Shown here: positions 28,321-37,558 of the stretch, piece after piece
Numbering within the stretch: position 1 is the first letter of the stretch
Layout of the letters: the number at the start of each line of letters is the position of its first letter
Source of the DNA: DATKMP01 sp963790045
GTDB lineage: Bacteria > Bacteroidota > Ignavibacteria > UBA10030
NCBI GenBank assembly: GCA_963790045.1
Contig: CAWBMS010000008.1
Location: forward strand, 434,001-498,000
Length of the DNA: 64,000 nt
Direction of reading: 5' to 3'
Position numbers and translations under genes: made by a program
The notes under the pieces: generated by a model
What the model was told of the DNA's origin: nothing
Database searches by the model: none
What the model saw: the letters and a program-made list of their open reading frames with translations, nothing else

Positions 28321-29388
28321 TTACTTCAGCTTCGACGCGATCAATTCGGTCAGGTCAACGGTGCGGTTGGAATAACCCCACTCGTTATCGTACCATGAAA
28401 CAACTTTGAAGAATCTCTTTTCGCCCTTCAGATTGTTCTGTAAGGTTGCAAGAGAATCATAGATCGATGAACGATCGTCGTGAATGAAATCGGTCGAAAC
28501 AACTTCTTCGTTGCAATAGCCGAGAATACCCTTGAGGTACGTCTCGGATGCTTTCTTCAGTAATCCGTCGATCTCTTCAATCGAAGTATCGCGCGTTGCG
28601 CGGAATGTCAAATCGATAACCGAAACATCTAATGTTGGGACTCGGAATGACATGCCGGTCAATTTCCCTTTGACCATAGGGAGAACTTCTCCCACTGCTT
28701 TTGCAGCACCTGTTGTGGAAGGAATAATATTGTTTGCTGCAGCTCGACCACCTCGCCAGTCCTTCTTCGAAGGGCCATCAACAGTTTTTTGAGTTGCTGT
28801 TGTCGAATGGATTGTTGTCATTAATCCCGTTTCGATTCCAATGCCTTCCTTAATCAAAACATGCACCACGGGAGCAAGGCAGTTGGTTGTGCAGGATGCA
28901 TTCGATACAATATTGTGCTTTGCAGCATCGTACTCACCATCGTTCACACCCATAAGAAGCGTCTTTACTTCTCCTTTACCCGGTGCAGAGATAATAACTT
29001 TCTTTGCGCCTGCGGCAAGGTGTCCTTTTGCTTTTTCGGAATCCGTGAACAAGCCAGTGGATTCGATCACGATTTCCACGCCAAGTTCTTTCCATGGCAA
29101 TTGCGAAGGATCTTTTTGCGCCATCACGCATTTGATCTTGTGTCCGTTCACCACAAGCACATCATCTGCTTCTAACGATGGATTGCTCTTTTCGCTGCCA
29201 ACTGTTCCGCGGAAATGTCCGTGGATAGAATCATACTTTAATTGATAAGCAAAATATTTTGCGTCTGTGCTTACATCGACAACGGCAACAACGTCGAGGG
29301 TCTTGCCAAGCACGCCCTTATCCGCCATCACGTTGATAATCTGTCTGCCGATGCGGCCGAAGCCGTTAATTCCAACTTTTACTGCCAT
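28321..29388 (-). CDS. gap: glyceraldehyde-3-phosphate dehydrogenase, type I
   Basis: The enzyme oxidises glyceraldehyde 3-phosphate with NAD and phosphate. The 355-residue protein starts VKVGINGFGRIGRQI (NAD-binding) and carries the catalytic Cys in SNASCTTNCLAPV, the HSTTATQKTVDGPSKKDWRGGRAA block and WYDNEWGYSNR near the end. It is slightly longer than the usual 330-340. GGAGG precedes the ATG by a few bases. The gap upstream (29389-29602) contains the candidate promoter and no gene. Confidence 0.97.
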   Translation of the reverse strand: MAVKVGINGFGRIGRQIINVMADKGVLGKTLDVVAVVDVSTDAKYFAYQLKYDSIHGHFRGTVGSEKSNPSLEADDVLVVNGHKIKCVMAQKDPSQLPWKELGVEIVIESTGLFTDSEKAKGHLAAGAKKVIISAPGKGEVKTLLMGVNDGEYDAAKHNIVSNASCTTNCLAPVVHVLIKEGIGIETGLMTTIHSTTATQKTVDGPSKKDWRGGRAAANNIIPSTTGAAKAVGEVLPMVKGKLTGMSFRVPTLDVSVIDLTFRATRDTSIEEIDGLLKKASETYLKGILGYCNEEVVSTDFIHDDRSSIYDSLATLQNNLKGEKRFFKVVSWYDNEWGYSNRTVDLTELIASKLK

Positions 29389-29448
29389 TGTATTTTTTCC
29401 TCCAGTAAGGATTATATGTTTATTCGTTTTCTTTTTTACGATTCATAC

Positions 29449-29480
29449 TAAACTTAGCCAGAAATCGTGCAAAATGCAAG
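29449..29480 (-). promoter_or_regulatory. candidate promoter of gap
   Basis: On the minus strand TTG (29477-29479) is followed after 20 bases by TAAGTTTA (29449-29456), close to the Bacteroidota TTG-N19/20-TAnnTTTG form. The last base of the -7 box deviates. It stands about 60 bases before the gap start codon. Confidence 0.35.
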
Positions 29481-29602
29481 AAGGGTATAAAATTGCCATA
29501 TTTTGTTATTATTCAATTGTTCGAATTCTTATTCATATATAATTAAAACATATAGATGAACTCTATAATTCCCGATTCGAAATTATATCCCAAAAATTAT
29601 TA

Positions 29603-31537
29603 TCACCCCATCCGTTTAATAATGGTTTTGTTCTGGTGATTGCAGATGTCTTTGCCTTCTGCAGTAAAGAGAAAATCGATACGGTCTTTGTAGAAGTTCG
29701 TTATTTTTCCACGAACCATTTTTAACGTGCTGTTGAGAAAATGATTTTGTTCTGTGAACGCCTCGCCCAGCACAGCAACCGCCGACGGCAGCCAGCGTTC
29801 GGGAAATTCTCCGGCATACTTGCCCGCCGCGGCGGGGTTTCCGCCAGATTTATATTCCGCAATTTCCGCTTCCAATAATTTGAGCGCAACAATTTGTCCG
29901 TCTTCGGTATGAACACTCAATCTTTGCTGTTTGATGTACGCTAAAAGTTTTTCTTTATTCGGCACAATGAGCGCAACGGTGTACGGCGATTGATTGTTAT
30001 GCAGCATCACTTGATCGATGTATGGAGAATTGCCCACGATAGCTTCTTCAATTCCTTCCGGACTGTACTTTTCTCCGTCGTGGCTGATGAGCAAACTTTT
30101 TGCGCGGCCGAGTACATACAAAAAATTATCCATATCGACATAGCCCAGATCGCCGGTGTAAAGCCAGCCATCGCGCAATGTTTCCTGCGTTGCCTTTTCA
30201 TTTTTCCAATATCCCGCCATCACGTTTTCACCCTGTACTACAATTTCTCCATGCTGCCCGACTGGAAGTTCATTCCCTTGTTCATCGCAAATTTTCACTT
30301 TGAGATTCGGAATGATGCATCCTGAAGAGCCGAGTTTATGGCGATCCATGACGTTTGCCGAAATAACCGGCGCCGCTTCCGTCAATCCGTATCCTTGCAG
30401 CATCGGAATGCCGAGCGCGTAGAAGAAGCGCTGCAATTCAACATCGAGCAGCGCGCCGCCGCCGATAAAAAATTCCAGCCGCCCGCCGAACATATTCCTG
30501 ATCTTTCGGAACAGAACAAAGTCGTAAAATTTATATTTCAACTTCATCGCCACTGTTGCATTTTTCCCCTTGTCCCAGCCGATACCGTTATACGCGTAGG
30601 CAAGATCGAGCGCTTTATTGAACATTCGTTCTACGACGCCGCCCTTTTCACGAATGCCGCGTTCGATATTCTTGCGAAAGTTTTTTGCAATCGCAGGCAC
30701 GCTGTATAAAAATGTGGGGCGCACTTCACGGATATTGATCGGCATATTCTTCAATGTTTCAATGGCAGTTTTTCCAACCTGCACCGATGCCATACTCGCA
30801 CCGTTGTGCATCAAAGTATAAATGCCGGCGGTATGCGCAAACGCATGATCCCACGGAAGTACGAGCAGCGAACAATACCATTCCGGAATATTTAAAATTG
30901 CCGATGCTTGTTCCGCATTCGCCGTATAATTGCGATGCGTGAGAATGATGCCTTTCGGATCTGCTGTTGTGCCGGACGTATAGCAAATATTTGCATAATC
31001 ATTTTCATGCAACGATTTCCATCGTTCTTCAAACGCCGTGCGGTTCGTTTCTAAAAATGTTTTGCCGGCAGCAAGCACTTCACGGAACGGCATCTCATCT
31101 TCCGATTGTGGATCGCCATCAAGCAAAATGATTTTTTCCAATTCCGGTAAATCATTTTTTATGTTTCTGATTTTATTTGCCTGCGTACCCGAAACAACAA
31201 CCATCCGGCAGCCGGAATGCGCCAGTCGGAATTTCAGATCGCTTCCTTCTTCGATCTTCACCGATAACGGAACATTGATGGCGCCGGCAAACAAAATTCC
31301 GAGTTCAGCAATCACCCAGTCATTCCGCCCTTCAGCAATAAGCGCTAATCGGTCGCCTTTTTGAATTCCGAGTTTCATCCAACCTGCTGCGCAGCGATGT
31401 GCCAGCACTTGTGCCTCAGCGTAGGTTAATCCCTCATATTGGTCGTATTGTTTTTCCCAGAGAAAGACATTCGTTCCGTATTTCGCAACGCTGTCTTCAA
31501 ACATGTGCGGTAGCGTTCGCTGTGTTGGTGTGACCAT
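29603..31537 (-). CDS. long-chain fatty-acid--CoA ligase (AMP-forming)
   Basis: The 644-residue enzyme activates fatty acids to acyl-CoA via acyl-AMP. It shows the AMP-binding P-loop YTSGTTADPKGIILTH near residue 190, the GYGLTEAAPVIS motif, GWLYTGDLGYVD and the C-terminal LISHDGEKYSPEGIEEAI hinge. The layout, with a long C-terminal region, matches the FadD15-like bacterial group. It reads in one frame, unlike the related gene at 32771-34509. A terminator is not obvious at its end. Its start is preceded by a 212-base gap containing the terminator of the upstream gene. Confidence 0.92.
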   Translation of the reverse strand: MVTPTQRTLPHMFEDSVAKYGTNVFLWEKQYDQYEGLTYAEAQVLAHRCAAGWMKLGIQKGDRLALIAEGRNDWVIAELGILFAGAINVPLSVKIEEGSDLKFRLAHSGCRMVVVSGTQANKIRNIKNDLPELEKIILLDGDPQSEDEMPFREVLAAGKTFLETNRTAFEERWKSLHENDYANICYTSGTTADPKGIILTHRNYTANAEQASAILNIPEWYCSLLVLPWDHAFAHTAGIYTLMHNGASMASVQVGKTAIETLKNMPINIREVRPTFLYSVPAIAKNFRKNIERGIREKGGVVERMFNKALDLAYAYNGIGWDKGKNATVAMKLKYKFYDFVLFRKIRNMFGGRLEFFIGGGALLDVELQRFFYALGIPMLQGYGLTEAAPVISANVMDRHKLGSSGCIIPNLKVKICDEQGNELPVGQHGEIVVQGENVMAGYWKNEKATQETLRDGWLYTGDLGYVDMDNFLYVLGRAKSLLISHDGEKYSPEGIEEAIVGNSPYIDQVMLHNNQSPYTVALIVPNKEKLLAYIKQQRLSVHTEDGQIVALKLLEAEIAEYKSGGNPAAAGKYAGEFPERWLPSAVAVLGEAFTEQNHFLNSTLKMVRGKITNFYKDRIDFLFTAEGKDICNHQNKTIIKRMG

Positions 31538-31695
31538 TAGTTATTTCCCATCTAAGTTTATTATTATTGATTTCTTCTTAAGGCAGGTTCTAAGTGTCGT
31601 ATCCATTATTGTATTTCGGCAGAGGCACGCGGCAATCGACACCGAAACGATCCGAAGAGCATGAAACATTTTCATCATTGTAGATGGTTCCGATG

Positions 31696-31733
31696 AAAAA
31701 TCAAAAGGCGAACAGAATATCTTGTTCGCCTTT
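31696..31733 (-). terminator. intrinsic terminator of the secreted-protein gene
   Basis: On the minus strand AAAGGCGAACA pairs perfectly with TGTTCGCCTTT around a short loop (31703-31733), followed by TTGATTTTT. It begins about 16 bases after the stop of the gene at 31750. Confidence 0.85.
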
Positions 31734-31749
31734 CAAATTTAATGAACTA

Positions 31750-32610
31750 TTACGGCTTTAATACCGATTTAATAACTACGATTGATGATGTTGTTTGTGC
31801 CCCGCTTTGTGCACCGGAAAATGTTTGCGTTGCTTCCGCATCGTTCGATTGTTCTGCTGAACTAAAAACACCTTCGTGGGGGGCAAAATACACCGTGCCG
31901 GAAATTTTTGTCGATCCATCAACCGAAACATCCATACCTTGCATGGAACCGGAGCCAGTGGTAATATTGGTTCCGCTAAAAACAATTTTCCAACACTCCA
32001 AACCATTTTTCAATTCCTTACCCGCAATCTTAAATTCAAGATTGGGTTTTACAACAATCTTTATTCCCATCTGGTTAGTAGTGTCCACACCCGTATCTTT
32101 CCATGAAGAATCAATGCCTAATTCTTGATCTGGAAGTTCAAAAAATATTTTCCGGAACATATCCGTTGGACCGACACGCATCAGCATTCCCAGCTTCGAA
32201 GGAGGAATTTGGTCCATTGCCTCTATGGACAACACTTTTCCCAATTCATTCATCGTCACGCTGACACGTTTGCCCTCCCACTCTGTCATTGCAACGGTGC
32301 TGTCATTAAATCCCATTTGGGGCATGTTTATTTTATTGACAAATTTATCAAGCGTGATGATGAGTTTGAACGATTGAGCACGTACGCTATCTAAAACAAC
32401 CGTATAATTCAAATCCGAAAACGTTGTTACTGTGAACTCCTGTCCCATGCCTTGTCCGGTAATTTTGTTTTCTATCGTTGTCGCATAGCTGTACTTTTTC
32501 CCTTGCTCAAATTTATAGTGAAGCTTTTGCCCCGCTTCCAACGGAACAACCAACGGCATGAATAGAACCGCCGTAAAGATCCAATGACTTCTCGTAGTAC
32601 GCATAATCAA
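31750..32610 (-). CDS. secreted protein of unknown function
   Basis: The 286-residue protein has a signal peptide (about 1-26, MIMRTTRSHWIFTAVLFMPLVVPLEA, cleavage near AGQ). The mature part is beta-rich with repeated short strands (YSYATTIENKITGQ, LNYTVVLDSV, VSVTMNELGKVLSIE) and no cysteines except one. It resembles widespread uncharacterised exported proteins of Bacteroidota, but no family could be named with certainty. It is a single-gene unit with its own terminator, divergent from the acyl-CoA synthetase gene. Confidence 0.7.
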   Translation of the reverse strand: MIMRTTRSHWIFTAVLFMPLVVPLEAGQKLHYKFEQGKKYSYATTIENKITGQGMGQEFTVTTFSDLNYTVVLDSVRAQSFKLIITLDKFVNKINMPQMGFNDSTVAMTEWEGKRVSVTMNELGKVLSIEAMDQIPPSKLGMLMRVGPTDMFRKIFFELPDQELGIDSSWKDTGVDTTNQMGIKIVVKPNLEFKIAGKELKNGLECWKIVFSGTNITTGSGSMQGMDVSVDGSTKISGTVYFAPHEGVFSSAEQSNDAEATQTFSGAQSGAQTTSSIVVIKSVLKP

Positions 32611-32770
32611 TTCTCCTTTGTGTATGTGTATGATGTCAATGTTCGTGAATTGTTGTTTTTAAAAGTAGGAAATTTTCCATCTCTTCGCAAGATGCAAAAA
32701 AGTTTTCCAACTCTCGTTATTTCTTACTACTTTAAGATGATGTTTTTTATACTGTTGTAGGACACTATCT

Positions 32771-34509
32771 ATGCTTCAACAAACAAACGCTTCGTCCCAG
32801 CAACACGAAGAATTGACTCTGGCACACATTGTCGCTGAAAGTACCACTCAAGTATTCTTCGCGCATTGCATTAACGTTCACGGACGAACCGCCCATTCAC
32901 TATAACGAGATGCGGCAGCAAATCAATCATCTCACAGGTTTTTTGAAAAGCCAAGGGATTTCCTATGGCGACCGAGTGGCAATTCTTGGAGAAAACAGTC
33001 CACAATGGGCAATTGCATACTTTGCAATCACCACGATGGGTGCGATTGCTGTTCCGCTTCTTCCGGATTTTCACACTTCAGAGATTCATCACATTCTCCG
33101 GCATTCCGGCAGCAAGGCTGTATTTATCTCAGAGCGTTTTTATTATAAGATTGAAGATTTAGATTTCACCACCTTTAATTGCGTTGTGCTGTTGAATGAT
33201 TTTTCTATTATTAATCCCGATACCTCGAAAGCAACGCTGCGTCAGCTCATTGCAGATGGAAGCAAAGAATTACGAAAAATTACCAGCTTGGTCCTGAATC
33301 TTGTCGGCTTCTTCCAACACGCGTTGAAAGAAGCAACGTCGCCTCCATTATTTATACCTCCGGCACCACGGGACATTCCAAGGGCGTGATGTTGACACAT
33401 AAAAATATTGTATGGAATGCACAAGCATCCGCAAAGATACCGGACATTATGGAAGAGGATAGAATGCTTTCCATTCTTCCCATGGCTAATGTGTACGAAT
33501 GCACGCTGGGATTGGTGATACCGATTATGTGCGGCGCTTCCGTTTATTATATCAAGAAGCCGCCAACGGCTACCGTGCTTCTGCCGGCATTGGAAAAAGT
33601 AAAACCCACAGCAATGCTTACTGTGCCGCTGATTATCGAAAAAATATATAAAACAAACATCATACCGACAATAAAAAAACGCTGGCTCGTACAGAATGGC
33701 ATACAAGTTTCCCACTGTTACGAAAACGCATTCATCGGCTTGCCGGACAAAAACTCAAACATACGTTCGGTGGCTGTATGAGATTTTTCGGCATCGGCGG
33801 CTCTGCACTCTCACCGGAGGTGGAACGCTTTTTGCGCGAAGCAGAATTTCCGTATGCCATCGGTTATGGCTTAACAGAAACATCTCCCTTAGTCGCCGGC
33901 TCGAATGCCGACATAACACGTTTTCGAGCTATCGGACCGATTGTTCCCGGGCTTCAAGTTCAAATTGATAACCCCGATCCGAAAACAGGAATCGGCGAGA
34001 TTATTGTTCGCGGCCCAAGTGTCATGAAAGGATACTATCGCGATCCACACAAAACAGCAGAAGTACTTTCAGCGCGAGGGTGGTTCAAAACGGGCGATCT
34101 CGGCAGTTTTGATACAGACGGTTATCTTTATATCAACGGACGTTTGAAGAATGTGCTTCTCGGCCCCAGCGGCGAAAATATTTATCCGGAAGCGATTGAA
34201 TTCGTGATTAACAAATTCGAAGTGGTATTAGAATCATTAGTATATCAAGAGCACGGCCAGCTTGTGGCACGCGTCTTCTTGGATTACGAAGCCCTTGATA
34301 CAGAATTTGCGGAATTACATTTGACGGAGACACAAGCACGGGAACGCATTCAACAAATTCTTGATGACATGTTACGACAAACAAATGAACAAGTTTCTTC
34401 CTTCTCCCGCATTGCACGCATAATCGAACAGCGCGAACCATTCGAGAAAACACCGACGCAAAAGATTAAACAATATCTTTATGCAAGCACAACAGCGAAA
34501 AAGAAATGA
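32771..34509 (+). pseudogene. AMP-binding acyl-CoA synthetase with four frameshifts
   Basis: Read across frames the product is a long-chain acyl-CoA synthetase of about 580 residues starting at ATG 32771. Recognisable parts are VAILGENSPQWAIAYFAI, the P-loop YTSGTTGHSKGVMLTHKNI, IGYGLTETSPLVAGSN, GWFKTGDLGSFDTDGYLYI and NVLLGPSGENIYPE. The frame changes near 32850 (extra A), 33303-33313 (one base missing), 33692 (extra C) and 33721 (extra A). Translating across these restores normal family sequence on both sides each time, with no large deletions. It could be a decayed paralogue of the ligase at 29603-31537, or an intact gene with sequence errors like its neighbours. It is convergent with maf. 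Confidence 0.75.
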
Positions 34510-34513
34510 AGAT

Positions 34514-35101
34514 TTAATTTTCCTTTTCTAATTCGGCCGTGAGTTTTTTCAAGGCAATATAGAATCTTGTAAGTGGAAACCCGACAACGTTGTAAAAACG
34601 CCCATGAATTTTTTCAACGAACACTGCGCCATAATCATCCTGAATGCCGTACGCGCCAGCTTTATCCATCGGCGAGCCGGAATTGACGTAATCGGCAATT
34701 TCTTCATCCTCTAATTTACGAAATCGAACTCGTGTTTCTTCCACCGCAGACATTTGTTTCTTTGACTTGACATCGATCAATGCAAAGCCAGTGAACACTG
34801 AGTGTTCCCGCCCGCTGAGCATCCGAAGCATCCGTTTTGCATCTTCTTTGGTTTTGGGTTTTCCCAAAATATGCCGATCCAGAACAACAATCGTATCTGC
34901 ACCGATCACGATCCCTTTGTGAAGATGCGATGCAACTTCTGTAGCTTTTTCCAAGGCAATACGTTGTGCATTTTCTTGAGGCGTTTGTGTCGGTTGAATG
35001 AGCTCTGCCGAATGACTCGGTATAATTTTAAATTTCAATCCGATTTGCTGAAGCAATATTTTTCGTCGAGGGGATTGAGAAGCAAGAATAAGTGTTTCCA
35101 T
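34514..35101 (-). CDS. maf: Maf-like nucleoside triphosphate pyrophosphatase
   Basis: The 195-residue protein hydrolyses non-canonical or pyrimidine nucleoside triphosphates and can affect septum formation. Motifs are LILASQSPRRKILLQQIG at the N-terminus, IGADTIVVLDRHILGKPKTKEDA, LSGREHSVFTGFAL, and GSPMDKAGAYGIQDDYG near the end. It is complete and in one frame. It is the last gene of a long minus-strand series and ends 4 bases from the acyl-CoA synthetase gene of the other strand. Confidence 0.93.
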   Translation of the reverse strand: METLILASQSPRRKILLQQIGLKFKIIPSHSAELIQPTQTPQENAQRIALEKATEVASHLHKGIVIGADTIVVLDRHILGKPKTKEDAKRMLRMLSGREHSVFTGFALIDVKSKKQMSAVEETRVRFRKLEDEEIADYVNSGSPMDKAGAYGIQDDYGAVFVEKIHGRFYNVVGFPLTRFYIALKKLTAELEKEN

Positions 35102-35164
35102 ATTATACCATCACAGAATTAAACAATTCCCCGCACAGGAACCAATATCACCGTCAGCGGTATC

Positions 35165-35590
35165 TTATTGAAACACGGTTTCGATACATGCCCACGTTTG
35201 CTTGACGGCTGCACCAAAGTTATTGGCACGTATCGTTCGTTCAACAAGATCAACGGAGTATCCCTGCGCCACAATTTTATATGTACAAGCATCGCCAGCT
35301 CTTGTTGAGAGAGAGGTGTCACGATAGAAATACTCGGAATGATTACCGGTCGGTGGTATTTGTGCAATGCAAATAAAACTGCGACCCGAATCGATGACCG
35401 AACTTCGCCAGATTTCAAATACTCTTACATGACTTTCATCATTCGTGGACCATACAATCACACGGCCGCGATTTATCGCTGAGGTACTTACATTATCTTT
35501 GACAACCGTTTCCGCGAATGCCAGCGATAGCAACAACGCGATATTTAAAAACACAAAAGAATGTCTTCTGATTCTGCTCATGACCCACAT
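35165..35590 (-). CDS. small secreted protein with fibronectin-like segment
   Basis: The 141-residue product has a signal peptide (start at residue 1 or 4; core FVFLNIALLLSLAFA). The mature part GRVIVWSTNDESHVRVFEIWRSSVID...YFYRDTSLSTRAGDACTYKIVA looks like one fibronectin-III-like beta sandwich. The short C-terminal piece FGAAVKQTWACIETVF resembles the W-x-x-I-x-x-x-F tails of small exported proteins in this clade. No function can be assigned. It lies between the DMT transporter and maf on the same strand. Confidence 0.6.
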   Translation of the reverse strand: MWVMSRIRRHSFVFLNIALLLSLAFAETVVKDNVSTSAINRGRVIVWSTNDESHVRVFEIWRSSVIDSGRSFICIAQIPPTGNHSEYFYRDTSLSTRAGDACTYKIVAQGYSVDLVERTIRANNFGAAVKQTWACIETVFQ

Positions 35591-35664
35591 AATATAGATT
35601 TCTCTCTCGTGAAACTCAAGCCGTCAAAGCAACTTTGTGAAGCTCATCACAAGGTTATTCGTTC

Positions 35665-36572
35665 TTACTCGATGTCTGTTTTAGTACGAAATATCACATC
35701 TGATAATTCAGAAAAAATAAGTCCCGCAAGAATGAATGCACCGCCTATCAGTGCCACAGACGATAACCGTTCTTGTCCAACGAGGACTGCAAATGCTGCT
35801 GCAGTAGGCGGCTCCATCGAAAAAATCACAGCCGTTCGCGTCGGCGTAGTGTACCGTTGATATTTTGCCTGCACAAACAAAGCGACAATAGTCGGCAGTA
35901 TCGCCAAGTACCATTAATATCCATGTAAAATTCATGTTTACTTGCAGATAGGGCTGCTCAAGTACCGGAAGAAACAGAATAGACAATACCGCTGTCGAAA
36001 CGAATTGCATAAAACTTAAATGCATCGGATCGTGATCCTTACTGTGCATATCCATATAAATAATATACATGGCAAACAGTGCAGCACAAATAAGCGTTAA
36101 ACCATCGCCCTTATTGAAGGATGATCCTTCTGGAGACGTCATCACATACAATCCGCCGGCTACAAGAATAACGCCCAATATATTGCCAAGTTTTGGAGAA
36201 CGACGCTCAATGATCAATTGAAGGATGGGTGTAAAGAGAACCGACATGCCGGTGATAAAAGCGGACTTCGATGCCGTTGTGTATTTCAGACCGACCGATT
36301 GAGATACAAACCCCAGAAACAACATTACACCGAGCACGGAACCTTTGATGATCGCATCACGAGAAATCGAACGAAGCCGTTGAAAAAATATTGTTCCGAA
36401 TAAAATTGTTGCGATAGTAAAGCGCAGTGCGAGATACACAAAGGGAGAAGCGCTTTCTAATATAATTTTGGTGAGAAAAAAAGTACATTCCCCAGATCAC
36501 AGTCACAACAAGAAGATATGCTTCCGCTTGAGTGCGGGACGGAATTTTTACCATGGAGCTGTTACATTTCAT
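35665..36572 (-). CDS. EamA/DMT-family transporter (two frameshifts)
   Basis: Read across frames this is a ten-helix drug/metabolite transporter of about 300 residues: EAYLLVVTVIWGMYFF, then YLALRFTIATILFGTIFF, SVGLKYTTASKSAFITGMSVLFTPILQ, then AVIFSMEPPTAAAFAVLVG and IGGAFILAGLIFSEL. Both EamA repeats are complete once two breaks are corrected: an extra base in the A7 tract (36477-36483, T7 on the coding strand) and an extra base in CC at 35904-35905. Substrate unknown. It follows the prenyltransferase gene by 63 bases. Confidence 0.8.
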
Positions 36573-36635
36573 TCTTCAAAGACACAAAGTAGTAATACAT
36601 TATTTTATACCGAGTCGAACTGAGAGATGTTTATT

Positions 36636-37538
36636 TCAGAAGAACCATGAAGCCATTTCATGGCGATAGATTACCAGCACACAAAAAATAAACCATGCGC
36701 CGATGTTCACCATCATAGGAATATCGGTCAGCAATAGATGCATGGGATTATCGTCTGTTCGATGAATTCGTATCAGAAACAGATAACGAAACACACCAAA
36801 AAGCACAAAGACCGTTGTAAAAATTAAATTTTCTGTGCCAAAGATACTGATCGTCCGTTCGGCAACCGTGTAGAGTGCATACGAAATAACCACACCGGCA
36901 GCGGCAATCGTCATCAACTGATCTAGAAAAGCAACATCATAAAATTTCAAGACGGGACGTACGGAGGACGATTCGGAATTAACAATCAACAATAACTCGC
37001 CACGGCGTTTTGAGATCGCGAGAAAAACAGAAATGAATAATGTACATAAAACCAACCAAGGCGAAATTACTACTCCAATAACAAAAACGCCGGCAAGTAC
37101 ACGCAACATAAAGCCCGCGGCAATAATAAATACATCTACCAGAACAACACGCTTGAGTCCGAATGTATAACCGAGATTTAAGAACACGTAGATCAATACC
37201 GCGAAAAAGAAAGATGGCGGCAATTGTGCCAGCAGCCATCCGAGCAAAACCAAAACTCCTGCCGCAACAGTCAATGCAGTTCCGACATGTATTGTCCCAG
37301 CGGCTAACGGCCTTTTACATTTTACAGGATGCAACCGATCAGCATCGCGATCAACGATGTCGTTAATGATATACACGATGCTGGAAGCAAAACAGAAAAC
37401 GATAAACCCTTTTGCCGTAGCAAGAAAGTACGCCGGTTCAAAAAAATGTTTTGAAAAGATGAGCGCCGCGAACAGAAAAATATTTTTGACCCATTGTGAT
37501 GGGCGAAAGATTTTCCCCAACTCTATCATCTTCCTCAC
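36636..37538 (-). CDS. UbiA-superfamily prenyltransferase, decaprenyl-phosphate phosphoribosyltransferase-like
   Basis: The 300-residue membrane protein opens with FRPSQWVKNIFLFAALIFS, which with the first Asp-rich motif NDIVDRDADRLHP, the following KRPLAAG and the segment FLAISKRRGEL is typical of the group that transfers phosphoribose from PRPP to a polyprenyl phosphate (5-phospho-ribosyl/arabinosyl donor pathway). About eight hydrophobic segments are visible. The specific substrate is inferred from similarity to that group. It follows mutL by 20 bases and precedes the DMT gene. Confidence 0.75.
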   Translation of the reverse strand: MRKMIELGKIFRPSQWVKNIFLFAALIFSKHFFEPAYFLATAKGFIVFCFASSIVYIINDIVDRDADRLHPVKCKRPLAAGTIHVGTALTVAAGVLVLLGWLLAQLPPSFFFAVLIYVFLNLGYTFGLKRVVLVDVFIIAAGFMLRVLAGVFVIGVVISPWLVLCTLFISVFLAISKRRGELLLIVNSESSSVRPVLKFYDVAFLDQLMTIAAAGVVISYALYTVAERTISIFGTENLIFTTVFVLFGVFRYLFLIRIHRTDDNPMHLLLTDIPMMVNIGAWFIFCVLVIYRHEMASWFF

Positions 37539-37558
37539 CGTCTTACCTCCTTCCAGGG

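Noticed and set aside
35119..35418. Second minus-strand frame overlapping the small secreted protein
   Set aside because: It lacks a signal peptide and any family features, while the 35165-35590 frame has a clear signal peptide and a plausible domain.
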